Shown here: in pieces, positions 1 to 11,833 of the stretch
Numbering within the stretch: position 1 is the first letter of the stretch
Layout of the letters: each line of letters opens with the position of its first letter
Assembly: GCA_964017185.1 (NCBI GenBank)
Contig: OZ024873.1
Span: forward strand, 46,734,760-46,798,759
Reading direction: 5' to 3'
Origin: Rugalucina vietnamica
Lineage: Eukaryota; Mollusca; Bivalvia; Lucinida; Lucinidae
DNA: 64,000 nucleotides
Position numbers and translations under genes: made by a program
The notes under the pieces: model-generated
Told to the model about the DNA's origin: nothing
Databases searched by the model: none
The model's input: the letters and a program-made list of their open reading frames with translations, nothing else

Positions 1-684
1 TTATTGTGATATGTAACTTGAAGCAAGCAGTATTTCTTTTAAAACATTTTCTTCATTAAAAGTGGAAGACATGAAGCTTTAAACCGATTTTCCTTTATAC
101 TTTATGACAACATATTAATCCAAGATGACAAGCATAATATTGATCCGAATGGCATTCCGTTCTTAACATAAATCTCGTTGACCATAAAGGCCTATGTTGT
201 ACAAGTATACTAGCCAAATCCATACAAGATAGCCACATCTTACCCCAATTTCGCTGTTTAAAAGTGTACATAATTGATACTTCAAAAAATAGTAGTTTTA
301 TATATGCTGTCATGCCATACTCTTTTACATGTTACTGGTGTCTGTTTATGTGTTTACTTTCCACTTTTTGTGCTAAATAACGAGTTCCATAATCAGTTTG
401 GAATAAAACATACATGTATACTATGCACCGGTGTACCATTTGACAACATGGAGGACAATTTGACATATAGAAATCTCTTGAGACGTTCATTCGTATAGTT
501 GAACCATTTTCTCTTCATGTGATATGAATTTCGAGGACAGAACTTTAATCATATTGTTCCAGCTTATGATTATTAACGCCTAGATGGCATTTTTTTCACA
601 CGTATTTGCATTTTCTATCACCTGTTTATGATATCAGTCTAGATAACAATTCCTCTTCTTACTTTTAGATCAGAGAACACAGTC
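1..684. other. Gene-free start of window, 5' side of the copine-like gene
   Basis: No coding exon is recognised here. The sequence is AT-rich and contains only short open frames without family features. A polypyrimidine run and TTTTAG at 661-668 make a plausible splice acceptor just before the first recognised exon of the plus-strand copine-like gene. A 5' untranslated or short coding exon may therefore lie here or before the window, but I cannot point to it. Confidence 0.4.
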
Positions 685-1890
685 ATGATGGGAAGTGACA
701 CATGCCCGCCTGGCCTCGGCCATGGCTCGGAGGCGTTTGAGGAGAGATTCGATACCCTGGAGGCAGTCACACGGGCGATCAGGGACGAGGGGATAGAACA
801 CTGCTCACTAATCTTCGGTAAAATGCTCTCCTGATGTATACAGTCGCACCAGTAGATTAATCAATCAATTCATGTATTAGGCAAGCCCCGGCCTTACGCA
901 GCAAGTGGCCGTAACAGATTTGTCATTAAGCAGCCATTCATTTGATCAGTTATCTAAAACAGATTTTTGAGATGGGAAATCATGTGTCAAACATACCCGA
1001 AGCACCACCTCTCTATTTACCGTCTCAAAGGAGTATCACAGAGCTTAATAGTAATAAAAGATTTTTAGAAAAATAATACAAGTAACAAACTATTGGCTTG
1101 CAACATCTGTTCAGACATTTTGTGACTTCAGCCCCGAGGTTGTAAAACTTTTTTCATGCTCAGCTCAGCTGAGACTAAAATTATCCTGCTCATAAATGTT
1201 AAATTGGCATTTTAACATTTATTAGCAGGGTAAAATACAGGTTTTGGTGATTTAAACCTAAAATTTCAATGTATTTGGGCTATTTCTGTATTTATGGACG
1301 ATATAAATTTTAGTCTCAGCTGAGTTAAGCATGAAAAAAGTTTTATAGCCAGGGTTATTTGTAGAATCATCCTGACTTTTTATAGGTATCGACTATACAA
1401 TGAGTAACAGAATGCAAGGAGCAGAAAGTTTCGGTGGTCTATCATTACATGACACATCTTGTGCAAAGGCAAATCCATATCAACAGGTACGTCAACTGCC
1501 GACATTTCATCAGAAAAACATGTCCGTGAAATGTATACCCCCTTTAACCCCACTTTTATATACTCACGGTGAAACTGGGGTATACGAGGGTATACAATTT
1601 TTCTTATTTTTGATCCAAGACATATATTGTGGGTACTCGTTAGAACCGCCTCGGCGAGGCGGTTCTAACGTGTACCCACAATTTATGTTTTGAGCAAAAT
1701 ATTAAACAAATCTAAATCTCTGTATATTGCATGGGCATATTTTCGAAAGGCATCCGTTATTTATAACCAGGATCTGATACAAAAAGTTTATAAACCAGGA
1801 TCTGATACAAAAAGTTTATAAATAAACAGAAGGAACTGATACAATCAGAAAAAGTACTGTCAGGCCTCAGAGCCCACAAGAAAATAATTG

Positions 1891-1927
<37 letters not shown>

Positions 1928-4900
1928 TCACGAAATGACAGATTACACGACATACGACTTTGAATACTGATGGTAAAAAGTTGCCTTGTTAAATTAAAGA
2001 GTCTGGCCGATTATCTTTTTTGCCGGGAATTTTCATATTTTCTGTAAAAATGCTGATGTGTCAATAGTTTTATCATCATATTTTAGGTGATCTGTATTCT
2101 CGGTGAGACGCTAGAACCGTTTAATGACAATGACACTATACCAGCATTTGGGTTCGGTGATAAAGTCACGAAAGGGGATGGGATATTTCCCCTGAAATCC
2201 GATGTAAGTATATACATGAAACAATTTTCCAGACTAAAGGCCTCGTCACACATAACCGAAAGTAAATCGACACAGATATGCGTTAAATTGCGAAAAGAAG
2301 TTTTCGTTTGATTGATTTATTGTTTTACGTCCCAGTTAACGGGTAACGTCCCGAAATGACATTATCTGTTAAGTGGGGCGTAAAGCAATAAAACAAACAA
2401 CAAAGAACTCGCAATTAAACAAGTCTACGTCGAGGGACTTTTGCTTGTGTTAGACGAGTCATTAATGCCAAAGGACAAGGCTATTTCGTTCAATTAAATT
2501 ATTATGTGCTCATGGGTGGTACTGCACAGCATCGTTCTCGATTCCACAAACAGTTCTCGTCAATGGCTGTTCCTCGCAATACTTATTCATATATTAAAAG
2601 GGTCGTGACATTAATATCACATATTAATATCCTTAAACTTTTTAAACTCACATCTTCCGTCTGAAGCCCAAAAGGGCATCATGCATAACAGGTTCCGCGA
2701 AACTGTTCCCGTCAAGGGCGTTAAGAGTTCGTGTCGCGTACATTGAATTCAATGTATCAACAATGTATCAATGAAATATCAACAATAACGACAACAAAAC
2801 CATGTCAATATTTTAATTTTTGTTTTATCTGTTTTGCAATATTTCAATAAACCATAGCTTCTATCAGCTTCAACTCAATGACAGTGCGCCGTGTTCTGCT
2901 TAACATACGAGTCCAACGTAGTTTTCGATCCTTGACACGTCCCCAGTAGTTTATGATTGTGAGAGTCATACGGCATACCTGTGTTCACGTACGTTTCCAG
3001 CCAATGTTTCGCCCATTTTAGCGCACAAGTACAATGTATGGGGTTGTGCTGTAGATCAATAGTCCAAAGGTTCCCATGCATTGCAGACAAAGCCCGTGGT
3101 ATGGTCGTTTGTCCCGTATTTGCGAGGTATAGCTTTGTTAGAAACGGTATCTTTGTAAAGGCTGAAGATGAGAAGCTGTGGATTGGATTGCCGCTGAGGG
3201 AAAGGTGGGCTAAATGTGGAAAGTTCAGGGCACGAGATATGGACGTGATCTTATTGTTGTTTAGCGCCAAGTCAGTCAAATAAGGCAGTTTCTCAAGGGC
3301 GATCGGTACTGTTGTAAGCCCATTTCCATTGAGGGTCACGAAACGTGTGGGTTTCCCAGTTGGAATCGCGTGGCTGGGAATAGTTGTAAGCCCCGGGTTG
3401 TTGATGATGGTTAGTTCGGCCAGGTTGGGAAACATGCTGTACACAGACGGGAAGGTTGTCAATGAATTGCTATCTAAATAAAGGGACGTCACATGCTGCA
3501 TGTCTCGTGGAAGGGAATACATTCTAAGTCCATGTATCGTTAATGTCTTTAAATGGCGCAGAAGACTTAAATGAGCTGGCAACGTCTGAAGGTCTGGAGA
3601 GCCAAAATTGAAGGTTTGTAGTGAAGTTCCCAAAATGGCAAACCACTCAACAGAAGGCTGAAATAGTTTGATTGGGTTATACTGGAGCCGCAGATCGCGA
3701 AGATGTTCCAGGGTCTTGAGGGATTCGGGAACGGTCTGTAGCTGATTGTAGCTTAGGTCCAGTGTATGTAGGAACCTTTGGAGTCCAGAAAATGCCGCTG
3801 AGTGAACTGACGATATGCGATTCCTGTTTAGATATATGGCTGTCATTCTGGTTAGATGTGAGAACGCATTGCCAGGTAGCGAGGTGATGTGGTTGTCCGT
3901 CATATTGAGTGTATTGGCGTATGAGTTTGTCGGGAACGTTGGCACGTGACTAAGGGGGCTGGTCTTTCCCCCACATTTCATTACATGGTGATAATGGTAA
4001 GAATCACAAGAGCATGCGGCAGGTCTTGGGCAAGTGGTCTGACTCACCCCCGAGGACACCAAATATCCACTGACATCCAGTATTAAGGCCAAAAACACGA
4101 CATGGGCGGAAAACAGCTACAAATAGAGTGCAATAATTACTGAGGTGTTGCTTGATAAAACCAACAATTTGGGTTCCATCCAGGTCCGATAGAAACCGGT
4201 CTGTAAAGTCACAGAAGCAGGCCAGAAGCTTGAAATTTTGGATTTAAGAAGAAAAGGGATGAATTGTACTATACATGTAGCGAAAACACAGACGCTGTTG
4301 ACGCGTATACAGAATGTTGTTTTTCTTGTTTGTAAATCATGTGAATCGATGGTGGAACAGCTTGCACTTTGTTTTGCATGAACTGCGATACGTCAAGCTT
4401 TAGGAACGCATTTAAAGCAATAATTACTGAAAGTGTTTTCTATGACATTCTATCAATTAAAAGTTTAAAACAAATTAATCTTACGAAAAGGCAGCCCCTT
4501 TCCATTTCTACTTTCTAATCCTGTAATTCGTCAACTTTAGCAATGTTACGACGTCTGTGTAGATATTATAATTGAGCCGCATCGTGAGAAAACCGGATTT
4601 TTGCATATGCGAAAACAAAAGCGCAGATCAGCTTCGCAGTAACTGCGAAGCTGATCAGCGCCTTTGTTTTCGCTACACGGATCGTACAATTTCTCTTCTT
4701 CTTAAATCCGAATTTTCAAGCTTCTAGCCTGCTTCTGTGACTGTATAGGCCGGTTTGTGTCGAACCTGGTCGGAAACCCCGAAGACCGTTTTTCTCGCGT
4801 CACGACTCTATTAATATTAATACTGTCAAATGGGCCTTTGATACATGGAAGATTCAAACATCATGGAATGCTTATATGGAATGAACTGCGTCGTGAGAAA

Positions 4901-7890
4901 CCCGGATTTTTGCATAAGCAACAGCAAAAATCGGTGCAGTAACTGCATGTGCTAATCGGCGCCTTTGTTCCCGCTACACGGATAGTAAAATTCCTCAAAT
5001 CTCAAGCTTCCAGTCTTCATCTGTGACTGTACAGAACAGTTTGTGTCAGAACAGGTCGGAACCCACGACTCGCGCTGATAACAATCAACGTACTCATTTA
5101 TGAACCATGCAATTTTTTTCTGTTTTGGCATTTTAAACTGTCTACATATTAACATTAAAACTTTATTTTATTAGAAACCGCATTAATTTTATCTGGAGTC
5201 TCTTTTGGATGGGGGAAACAAAGTTGGAATAAATGGTCCAAGTCACATGACCAAGATGACTACCAGGGTTATAAATAGCAAAAACCTTTAAAAATCTTCT
5301 CAGGAACGGGTTTACCGATTCCAACAACACTTGGTATGTAACATTGGGGGCTCTGGTCCATCATAGTTTATGTAAATCATGACCTTTGGTTGACCTTGAC
5401 CTACTTTATGGCAAGGTCAAATTTGATTACGTATACTTTTAAATGGGAAAATGTAAACCTTGGATTTTTCAGACAGTTTTGTAGACAATAAGCTGCAAGT
5501 TGGTTTTTTGTTTGAATCGATGCGTTATGTCTCAGTAAACAGCAAAGGTTATGTCGTGACATTGCCTCTATTTTATAGGACTTTTACCCAACATTAGGAT
5601 CTCATGACACTCAAAATATGCTTCATAAATATAATCACCCAACGAAGCCAATAAGGTTTATATGTATGGATGGTTTGACTAAATCCCTTTTCCTGGACAG
5701 GCTCGGACTTGAGCGGTTAACCAGTAATCAGATGGTCTGTCAGTAGATTAGAAGCTTTGCCTGGAGGCACAAGCAGCCCATCTATTTCTCATTGGTCCCA
5801 ATGGGCGGGGGCCCATATTCCCATCCGACCACCCTTGCTGCAAGTTGGTATACACAATTTAAGTTATATGAGTTTTCAAGGTCAAGGTTGTTACTTGTCT
5901 CCATTGTCAAGGTCATTACTTGATCTTGGTCAAAGGTCATTTACATTAAACCATTTCGCAGAAACCGCTTTGCCAATCAAACCCAAATTTTATCTGGAGC
6001 CCCTTTTGGAAGGAGGAAAGAATGTTGGAATAAATGGTCCAGCTGACACGGTAAAGATGGCCGCCAGGTCTATGAATAGCAAAAATTTAAAAATCTTCTT
6101 CTCTGCAGTGGTTTGACCGATTCCAACAAAACGTGGTATGCCACATCTGAAACTCTAGTCCATAGTTTGTACAAATTATGACCTTGGGTTGATCTTAACC
6201 TATTTTACAGCAAAGTCAAATTTAGTCTCATAGGCTTTTCAATGGAGACAAGGCTAAACACTGATTTTTCACAATGACAATTTAAAACTGAGTTAATGAA
6301 GTTATAGTATTCACTGTCAATAGGCCGTTTTAAAGACCAAATCTGAGGTGAGAGTGTTCTCAGGAACAATAATCCTCTAGTTTTGTTACATCTTCTGAAT
6401 TTTAACTAAAGGTATGGTATAAGGGGTGGATACATTATACAGTCATGTTTTCCTAATAGGATTGTTTTCTCCTGATTCAGATTTTATGGTTATTTTCATC
6501 AGGATAACATGTCTGTGCAATATATTCCCCCTTTAACCCCACTTTTATATAGTAAAACTGGGAATTGCATGTTTTGAGCAAAAATAACAAAAACGTCAAC
6601 AATTTTCCACTGAAAAGTTTCAATTTTACAACTTTTAAAAATCTCTGTAGACCTACATTGCACATGGGCAAGTTTTCGTAATGTTATTCTACGATTATGA
6701 ATTTCAGGGTGAATGTGAAGATTTCTCAGAAGTATTAGACACATACGACGAAATCACACCAACCATCAAACTCAGTGGGCCCACCAATTTTGTACCACTC
6801 ATAGAAAAAGCTGTAGAAATTGTCAAGGAGAAAAGATCAGTAAGTTTAATCAAACATATCAATATCATACGTACATGTATATTACTTTCAGACAAACCGA
6901 CAAAACAAGTGTTAATATATATCTTAGTCTAGGATATTCAAGTTTTTGGAGTGAATATGAGTTTTATTTTTTTTTATATTTCATGAGTGCCGAAGGCACG
7001 AATGAAATATATAATTTTTCACTTCACGAGATGAAATAAAAGTCATATTCACGACAAAAACTTGAATTTTCTTTTTATTATATTGCATGTAGTCATTGTA
7101 ACTTTGCGCGCTAAAGCATATGACGTCAAAATCTTAAATGACGCCATTATGTCACGTCATTACGTCGCTATTGTGTGTGAACGTTCATTGCGTCAACAAT
7201 AGCATAGATTATAAAATTTAGTTATGTATAAATTAGAAATGAAACGGTGGAATCGTAATTTGCGTATTCCCAAATAATATATCCATAAGACATGTGTGCG
7301 CTAAACCCAGAGTAGCTCTTTTCGAAAATATATCCCCGAGCCTCGTTTCCCACTGGAACGGGTGGACCCTCGGGTTGGGATTTTCCTATCTCCACTGGAC
7401 ACCCATGATGGATTCTATTTGTCTTAGTCTGTAGAACACCTATTACTTTTGCGCATTCAAATTTCTCAGTGAACACCGTTTTACATACGCAAGTGCTCAT
7501 CGTTTAATGCATCATGAGGATAAGTAAAAGAACAATACTTGTTTAATCTTATTTCAGTTCCACGTGTTAGTAATCGTCGCGGACGGCCAAGTGACGGACG
7601 AGGAAGCCAATATCGCCGCCATAGTGGACGCCTCTCAATACCCCCTCTCGATCATCATGATCGGGGTCGGGGACGGACCTTGGGACGTTATGAAAGACTT
7701 TGACAAGAAGTTGAAGGGACGAAGGTTCGATAACTTTCGGTTCGTAGAATTCCATGAAACTTCGAAGAAGGCCAGGAATCCACAAGCCGCGATCGCGTTG
7801 TCCGCGTTGATGTTAGTGCCGGATCAGTATAACACGATGAAGAAATTAGGGCTGCTTCAACAAAGGCCCTATAAGGGAAGTCGTGACTGA
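685..7890 (+). CDS. Copine/RGLG-like von Willebrand A domain protein, five exons
   Basis: Exons at 685-817, 1386-1486, 2087-2203, 6708-6839 and 7558-7890 all have GT/AG borders and join in phase to 271 codons. The product is almost entirely a copine-type vWA domain. Residues 47-51 (DYTMS) form the MIDAS metal site, with Thr143 in LSGPTNF and Asp170 in IVADG as the other expected ligands. NPYQQV, PAFGFGD and YPLSIIMIGVGDGPWD are hallmark blocks. The order matches the vWA part of plant RGLG ligases and animal copines, but no C2 domain or RING is seen, so a stand-alone vWA adaptor is likely. The start is the first of two ATGs after a splice acceptor at 667-668; the frame stays open for 16 nt to that acceptor, so a further 5' coding exon is possible. 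Intron 3 (4.5 kb) contains an opposite-strand LRR gene. The family call is secure; its cellular role is not. Confidence 0.86.
1134..1353. mobile_element. MITE family F, copy 1 (CTCAGCTGAG inverted repeats)
   Basis: The ends are inverted copies of a roughly 38-bp sequence containing AAAACTTTTTTCATGCTCA and CAGCTGAG. A second copy with the same ends lies at 11594-11833. There is no coding capacity. It lies in intron 1 of the copine-like gene. Confidence 0.6.
1511..1748. mobile_element. Palindromic MITE family E, copy 1
   Basis: The centre is a near-perfect inverted repeat around AACCGCCTCGgCGAGGCGGTT, with arms extending through GTGGGTAC and a 'TATGTTTTGAGC' block. The outer ends carry imperfect inverted GAAAACATGTCC-like and TGCATGGGC-like sequences. 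Related copies are at 18884-19157 and 27072-27331, a split copy at 56265-56449/61748-61842, and partial copies near 6506-6684 and 11386-11578. It lies in intron 2 of the copine-like gene. Confidence 0.65.
1892..1930 (+). repeat. (TTTC)n microsatellite
   Basis: About nine uninterrupted TTTC units lie in an intron of the copine-like gene, next to a short direct repeat (GGATCTGATACAAAAAGTTT, twice at about 1770-1820). Confidence 0.9.
2875..4116 (-). CDS. Secreted-type leucine-rich repeat protein, main exon, nested in the copine-like gene
   Basis: The minus-strand frame starts after a splice acceptor (TTTGTAG at 4117-4123) and runs 413 codons to a stop at 2875-2877. It begins with a hydrophobic stretch (VVFLALILDVSGYLV) like a signal peptide core, then a cysteine N-cap (CPRPAACSCDS...C). 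About a dozen 22-25 residue LRRs follow (for example LTRMTAIYLNRNRI and LPYLTDLALNNNKI), then an LRRCT cap beginning NPIHCTCALKWAKHWL with its matching later cysteines. No transmembrane segment or GPI-like tail follows, so the product is probably secreted. An in-frame TAG abuts the acceptor, so the true ATG must be in an undetected upstream exon, or an alternative codon is used. The whole exon lies within the 2204-6707 intron of the copine-like gene, on the opposite strand. The LRR architecture is certain; ligand and role are unknown. A possible ATTAAA signal is at 2812-2817. Confidence 0.82.
   Translation of the reverse strand: MFSAHVVFLALILDVSGYLVSSGVSQTTCPRPAACSCDSYHYHHVMKCGGKTSPLSHVPTFPTNSYANTLNMTDNHITSLPGNAFSHLTRMTAIYLNRNRISSVHSAAFSGLQRFLHTLDLSYNQLQTVPESLKTLEHLRDLRLQYNPIKLFQPSVEWFAILGTSLQTFNFGSPDLQTLPAHLSLLRHLKTLTIHGLRMYSLPRDMQHVTSLYLDSNSLTTFPSVYSMFPNLAELTIINNPGLTTIPSHAIPTGKPTRFVTLNGNGLTTVPIALEKLPYLTDLALNNNKITSISRALNFPHLAHLSLSGNPIHSFSSSAFTKIPFLTKLYLANTGQTTIPRALSAMHGNLWTIDLQHNPIHCTCALKWAKHWLETYVNTGMPYDSHNHKLLGTCQGSKTTLDSYVKQNTAHCH
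4573..4808. mobile_element. Palindromic MITE family D, copy 1 (degenerate)
   Basis: Family D is about 235 bp with ends TGAGCCGCCTCGTGGGAAAA and its inverted complement, and an internal palindrome GATCAGCTTCGCGGTTACCG extended by its complement. This copy has GAGCCGCATCGTGAGAAAAC at the left, GATCAGCTTCGCAGTAACTG in the palindrome and a decayed right end. Confidence 0.65.
4881..5080. mobile_element. MITE family D, copy 2 (degenerate)
   Basis: It retains CGTGAGAAACCCGG, a decayed central palindrome (GTGCAGTAACTGCA), CGCTACACGGATAGTA and GTTTGTGTCAGAACAGGTCGG in the order of the family D consensus. It directly follows copy 1. Confidence 0.55.
5150..6381 (-). mobile_element. Decayed family A tandem-repeat element, reverse orientation
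   Basis: Two related blocks (about 5160-5480 and 5963-6240) share 'ATTTTATCTGGAG', 'GGAATAAATGGTCCA', 'CCGATTCCAACAA' and 'GGTATG' in the same order, with AAGATGaC(c/t)GCCA in place of the family's GGCCATCTT block read backwards. Near 6345-6381 CTGAGGTGAGAGTGTTCTCAGGAACA resembles the reverse complement of the family A 5' end. The 3' end is not visible. It lies in intron 3 of the copine-like gene, 5' of the nested LRR gene. Confidence 0.55.
6506..6684. mobile_element. MITE family E, copy without its central palindrome
   Basis: Both family E ends are recognisable (ACATGTCTGTGCAATATATTCCCCC and TTGCACATGGGCAAGTTTTCGT in short form), but the GAACCGCCTCG palindrome is absent, consistent with deletion of a hairpin. 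It lies immediately before exon 4 of the copine-like gene. Confidence 0.5.
6936..7067. mobile_element. Short palindromic MITE-like element
   Basis: The outer arms ATTCAAGTTTTTG...GTGAATATGA and TCATATTCAC...CAAAAACTTGAAT are inverted complements. The centre has GTGCCGAAGGCAC and inverted ATTTCAT-type arms. It is about 130 bp, non-coding, in intron 4 of the copine-like gene. Confidence 0.5.
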
Positions 7891-8023
7891 CTAGCTATAA
7901 ATACACAATTGTGATTAAACATGGGCACAGAAACTCTCTTTGCATTTGAAAACGGCAGGGGCATTTTCCTATCTTAAAGTTTGTTTTGAATCTTCAAACA
8001 AGACATGGGCCTTTGTTTGAGAA

Positions 8024-8029
8024 AATAAA
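8024..8029 (+). promoter_or_regulatory. Polyadenylation signal AATAAA of the copine-like gene
   Basis: A canonical AATAAA lies 134 nt after the stop codon of the copine-like gene and just before a degenerate MITE. Position and strand fit a 3' end; there is no transcript evidence. Confidence 0.45.
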
Positions 8030-8037
8030 CAATTTAG

Positions 8038-8212
8038 GTTTCCGACCAGTTTCTACACTAACCAGCCGGTACAGTCACAGAAACAGGCTACAAGCTTGAA
8101 AAGGAAGAAGAGGGGTTGTACTGCGCAGCGAAAACAAAGTTACTGCAAAGCTGAAGTGCGGCTTTGTTTTCGCAAATGCAGATTGTTGATTTTCTGATGC
8201 AGCGGCTCACAT
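8038..8212. mobile_element. MITE family D, copy 3 (degenerate)
   Basis: It reads in the order TTTCCGACCAG, GTACAGTCACAGAAACAGGCTA, GCGAAAACAAAG, a decayed palindrome, GGCTTTGTTTTCGCAAATGC, ATTGTTGATTTTC and GGCTCAC. This is a family D copy in the reverse of copy 1. Confidence 0.55.
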
Positions 8213-11200
8213 AATATTTGTCTCTTGCTTGATCTAAAAATTGAACGAATGACAATTTGAAATTTACATGATCTGCGAAAATGGATGTTTCTGTGTCCAA
8301 GTAAAAGGGGGTGTTACAGATGTGCCCACGCAAGGATTTTCTTTAAATTTTACACATAAGTAGGTCATCATATATGAGCTATGAAAATGTATATATTGAA
8401 TTAAATTATTATTTATAGGACTCAGGAGGCAACCCTGGCACACTCCCACAATGACATGATACCTACCCTCTTCTTTGTGTGTCCTAAATCTTAAGTTTTA
8501 ACATTTTCTAAAATTTGTCATGTGGGTTGGCTCGAGAACATCCCAGGCATTATACTTATACCATAAAAACATTTTACAGAAGTATAATATTGATTTCCTG
8601 ATTGAATAATCATAAAACTTCTCATTTTTTTTCTCTAAAATTTACAAAAATTACAAAATTCAACTTCAAAGATAAATATGTTCCAGTCTTTGTCAAGATA
8701 TCATATTTGCATAAAAACTTGCCATATATATCTTCTTGATTTGAGCAAAATTTCATGATAATTTAAAACTGGTAACATTGTCATTTTTTACATTATATAC
8801 ATGTAGGTCACTTTTCGTAATTTTAACAAAATGTTGAAATTTCTCCACAACATCACACAAAGGTTTCGAATTATGATCATAATGCACATTTTTGACACAC
8901 AATGTGCTAAGACAATCCTGAATGGCATATATTTAGTAACGTCCATGTAACTGGGTGGCCGCCTGTTGGGAAATAGCTGTTCTATTGGCAAACTCTACAT
9001 TCTCTTTGTACAAGTATCTATCTATTTGTTATTTTGGTTGTTTTCCACATGGGATTTTAGGTGGAACCTTAGTTCTGATTGCAGCAGCTCCTGGCCATTG
9101 CTTACTTTTGCCAAAAAGATGTTATTCGTGATGGTCTTCTACCGTCTGTTTTCACATTTGACTGTATTCTTTAGGTTTAGAATGATAAATAGACCAAATG
9201 ACTTAAAGTTTGCCTTCAGTTGAATCAATACTAAAAGCTCTGAATTATTCTAATGAGGAAATAATAGAGGATGTTTAACTTTGTTTAACTAACAATCAGA
9301 TGTTATGCTTCTCATATAGGAGTGGGACAGGGAGATCCATGTGGACTTGTGTAGTGATAAACGGAATCTGATATTGATATTTCTTACGCTCACTGTATAT
9401 TACTTTAACATACCGTTTCCATGTTTAAAGTTTTTAGAGGGAAAGCTAGAGTATCTCATATCCCTTCCTATACCCAAATTTTACAACTTTGATTTTCAAC
9501 ACACGGTATGATTTTGATCTTTACATGAGATTAAAATGGACCATAAATTCTGTAAAGTCATATGCCACTGAATATTTTAAACATTTAGCCTTCAGTCAAA
9601 TGCAACATCACTGCATTACATATGTTACCCACATAAATGCTTGCAAAATAATCATGTTCTCTTTAAAAATTAAATTTAGTAAAGTATGTTCTGTCATATC
9701 ATGACAAACATCTTGTAGACAATGATTTTCCTTTCATACAAATACAAACATTAATCTTGCATATTATGTGTTCTAATCGGTTACATAATCCTGCAAAAAG
9801 TACTAAGATAGGGTTCGCATCAAAATAAAACATTGATTGATGAATAAATATCACAAAAACAGATTGAGTAATAAGCTTATAATTTTTTCTTGAGATTAAT
9901 ATCATGGTGCATGTATTGGGATGTTCATTGAAATGTAAATACTTAATTTGTGTTTTTTGTAACATTCTGATTTAATAATGTATGCGAATGAGCAACCCCA
10001 TGATTTAGCATGTGTATTAACTAGTTACATATAACATCCATTTAAAATAAGAAGAAAAATTCAACTTTTAAAGATTGCATCATATGAATATTGTTCATAG
10101 TACATGCCTACGCTAAATGTAACGTATGTAACAGATTGAAAGGTTACACAGAGAAAACTTCTGAATTCAGGAAGATCAATAATATTGCATTTTAAACCCT
10201 GCAGTTATACTAAGGTGATGTTTAAAACACAAAACTTAATTGAAATCTTTATATTCTTTTAAGTCTGTCCAAACTGTAACTTATGTAACAGGGTATAAGG
10301 TCTTGGTGTTGGGTTTCATTAAAAGCATGCTATAATAATTTAAATTGCTTATAATCAGCCTTTACGAAAAATCCTCTGGTCATAAATCATTTATTGAATT
10401 CATTTGTAATTATTAGTGAACAAGTTCACATTTTGATGAATAAGGGTTATGTGTAATGAATGTAACAAAACACCATGTTACCGGTCCACGATTTTCATGA
10501 AATTTCACGAATATATCTCTAACATATGTGGGCAGTTTTTATATCAAAATGGCGTCTTGACAAAGACAGGAACACAATAAAATTTACATTCAAATTCTAC
10601 CTCTTTTAAAATAAGCAGGTGAAAATTGGGGTTACATGTACATAAAAATGACTGCTGCGCCACTATCTTGATACAAACAAAGTCATTTATAGTATCAGCA
10701 AACTTACCTATGACTACTTTAATTCCGGAAATATTTCAACATGTGTTTCATGAATCGTTGATCACTATAAAAATGTTTAAAGTGGGGTACCCTCAGCTAT
10801 GCTAGTGACGTCATATTTTACGTCATAATTTGCCAATGGAATTGAATTTACAAGGGAATACACCATTTTTATAGCAGTCATAACCAAGACAATTAATGCA
10901 CATAATTTCATAAAATTCCATGCGTGGGCAAACTCCCATGTTAATTTTCCATACCCTGTAACAGGCCCTTTATTGTGATATCATCTGTGCTTCTGTTCAA
11001 CGTACAATGTCGTTAAAAAGAAAGTGCACATGAAACACATATAAATATGATATGTTTACGCAATTGCCAGATCATTTTGCAGGTCATCTGCACGTGCATG
11101 CAGGATCCTAAATTTTATTAGAATATACACATTTAATATATATGCATAGTTCAAGAATACAGTCTACGCAAATCTTTTTGTCGGAATAAAATAGCTACAC

Positions 11201-11385
11201 AAAACAGTGCCAGACAATGTTTTACATTTTTACATCATCTGTATATTTCTTTGTGACAAAGTATGGTTCTTACCAGACTGCATTCATCAAGTTAGAATTA
11301 AAGATAAAATAAATAAACGTTTTCTGTATACTCGCCATTTTAATTGGTGTGTGTTTTAAATTCTGAATAGTTTAAATCTCATTAC

Positions 11386-11578
11386 GAAAGTTTGCCCATG
11401 CAATATACAGAGTTTTTTCAGCTCTAAAATTTAAAAAAAAATCATCAGAAAAAAAAATGATATTTTTTATATTTTTGTTAAAAACATGGGCGGTTGTAAA
11501 GAGTACCCACAATCTATGTTTTGGAGCAAAAATAAGAAAATTAGGTATACCCCTGCATACATGTACCCCAGGTTTGCT
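11386..11578. mobile_element. MITE family E, partial copy
   Basis: The left end TTGCCCATGCAATATACAGAG and the ACCCACAATCTATGTTTTGG / GCAAAAATAAGAAAATTAGG part are recognisable. The palindrome is reduced to one arm. Confidence 0.5.
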
Positions 11579-11593
11579 ACGTAGCGTATGGAA

Positions 11594-11833
11594 ACGTTGT
11601 TATAAAACCTTTTTCAAACTCAGCTCAGATAAGCATGAAATTCAACTGCTCATAAATGCTGATTTAGTCAAAATAAATGGAAAATTCAGGTTCAAACCTA
11701 ATAAAAAAAAACTGGTAATTTATCCTATTTATAAATGTTAAAATGCCAACAATTGTTGGCATTTTAACATTTATGAGCAGGATAAATTTCAAGCTCAGCT
11801 GAGTTGAGCATGAAAAAAGTTTTATAACCTCGG
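11594..11833. mobile_element. MITE family F, copy 2
   Basis: The ends match copy 1 at 1134-1353 (GTTATAAAAC...CAGCTCAG and CTCAGCTGAGTTGAGCATGA...TTTTATAAC). The centre carries an inverted repeat AAATGTTAAAATGCCAACAA followed by its complement. Confidence 0.6.

Noticed and set aside
1619-1680. rho-independent-style terminator (strong GC hairpin)
   Set aside because: The same hairpin recurs with shared flanks at several loci; it is the centre of MITE family E.
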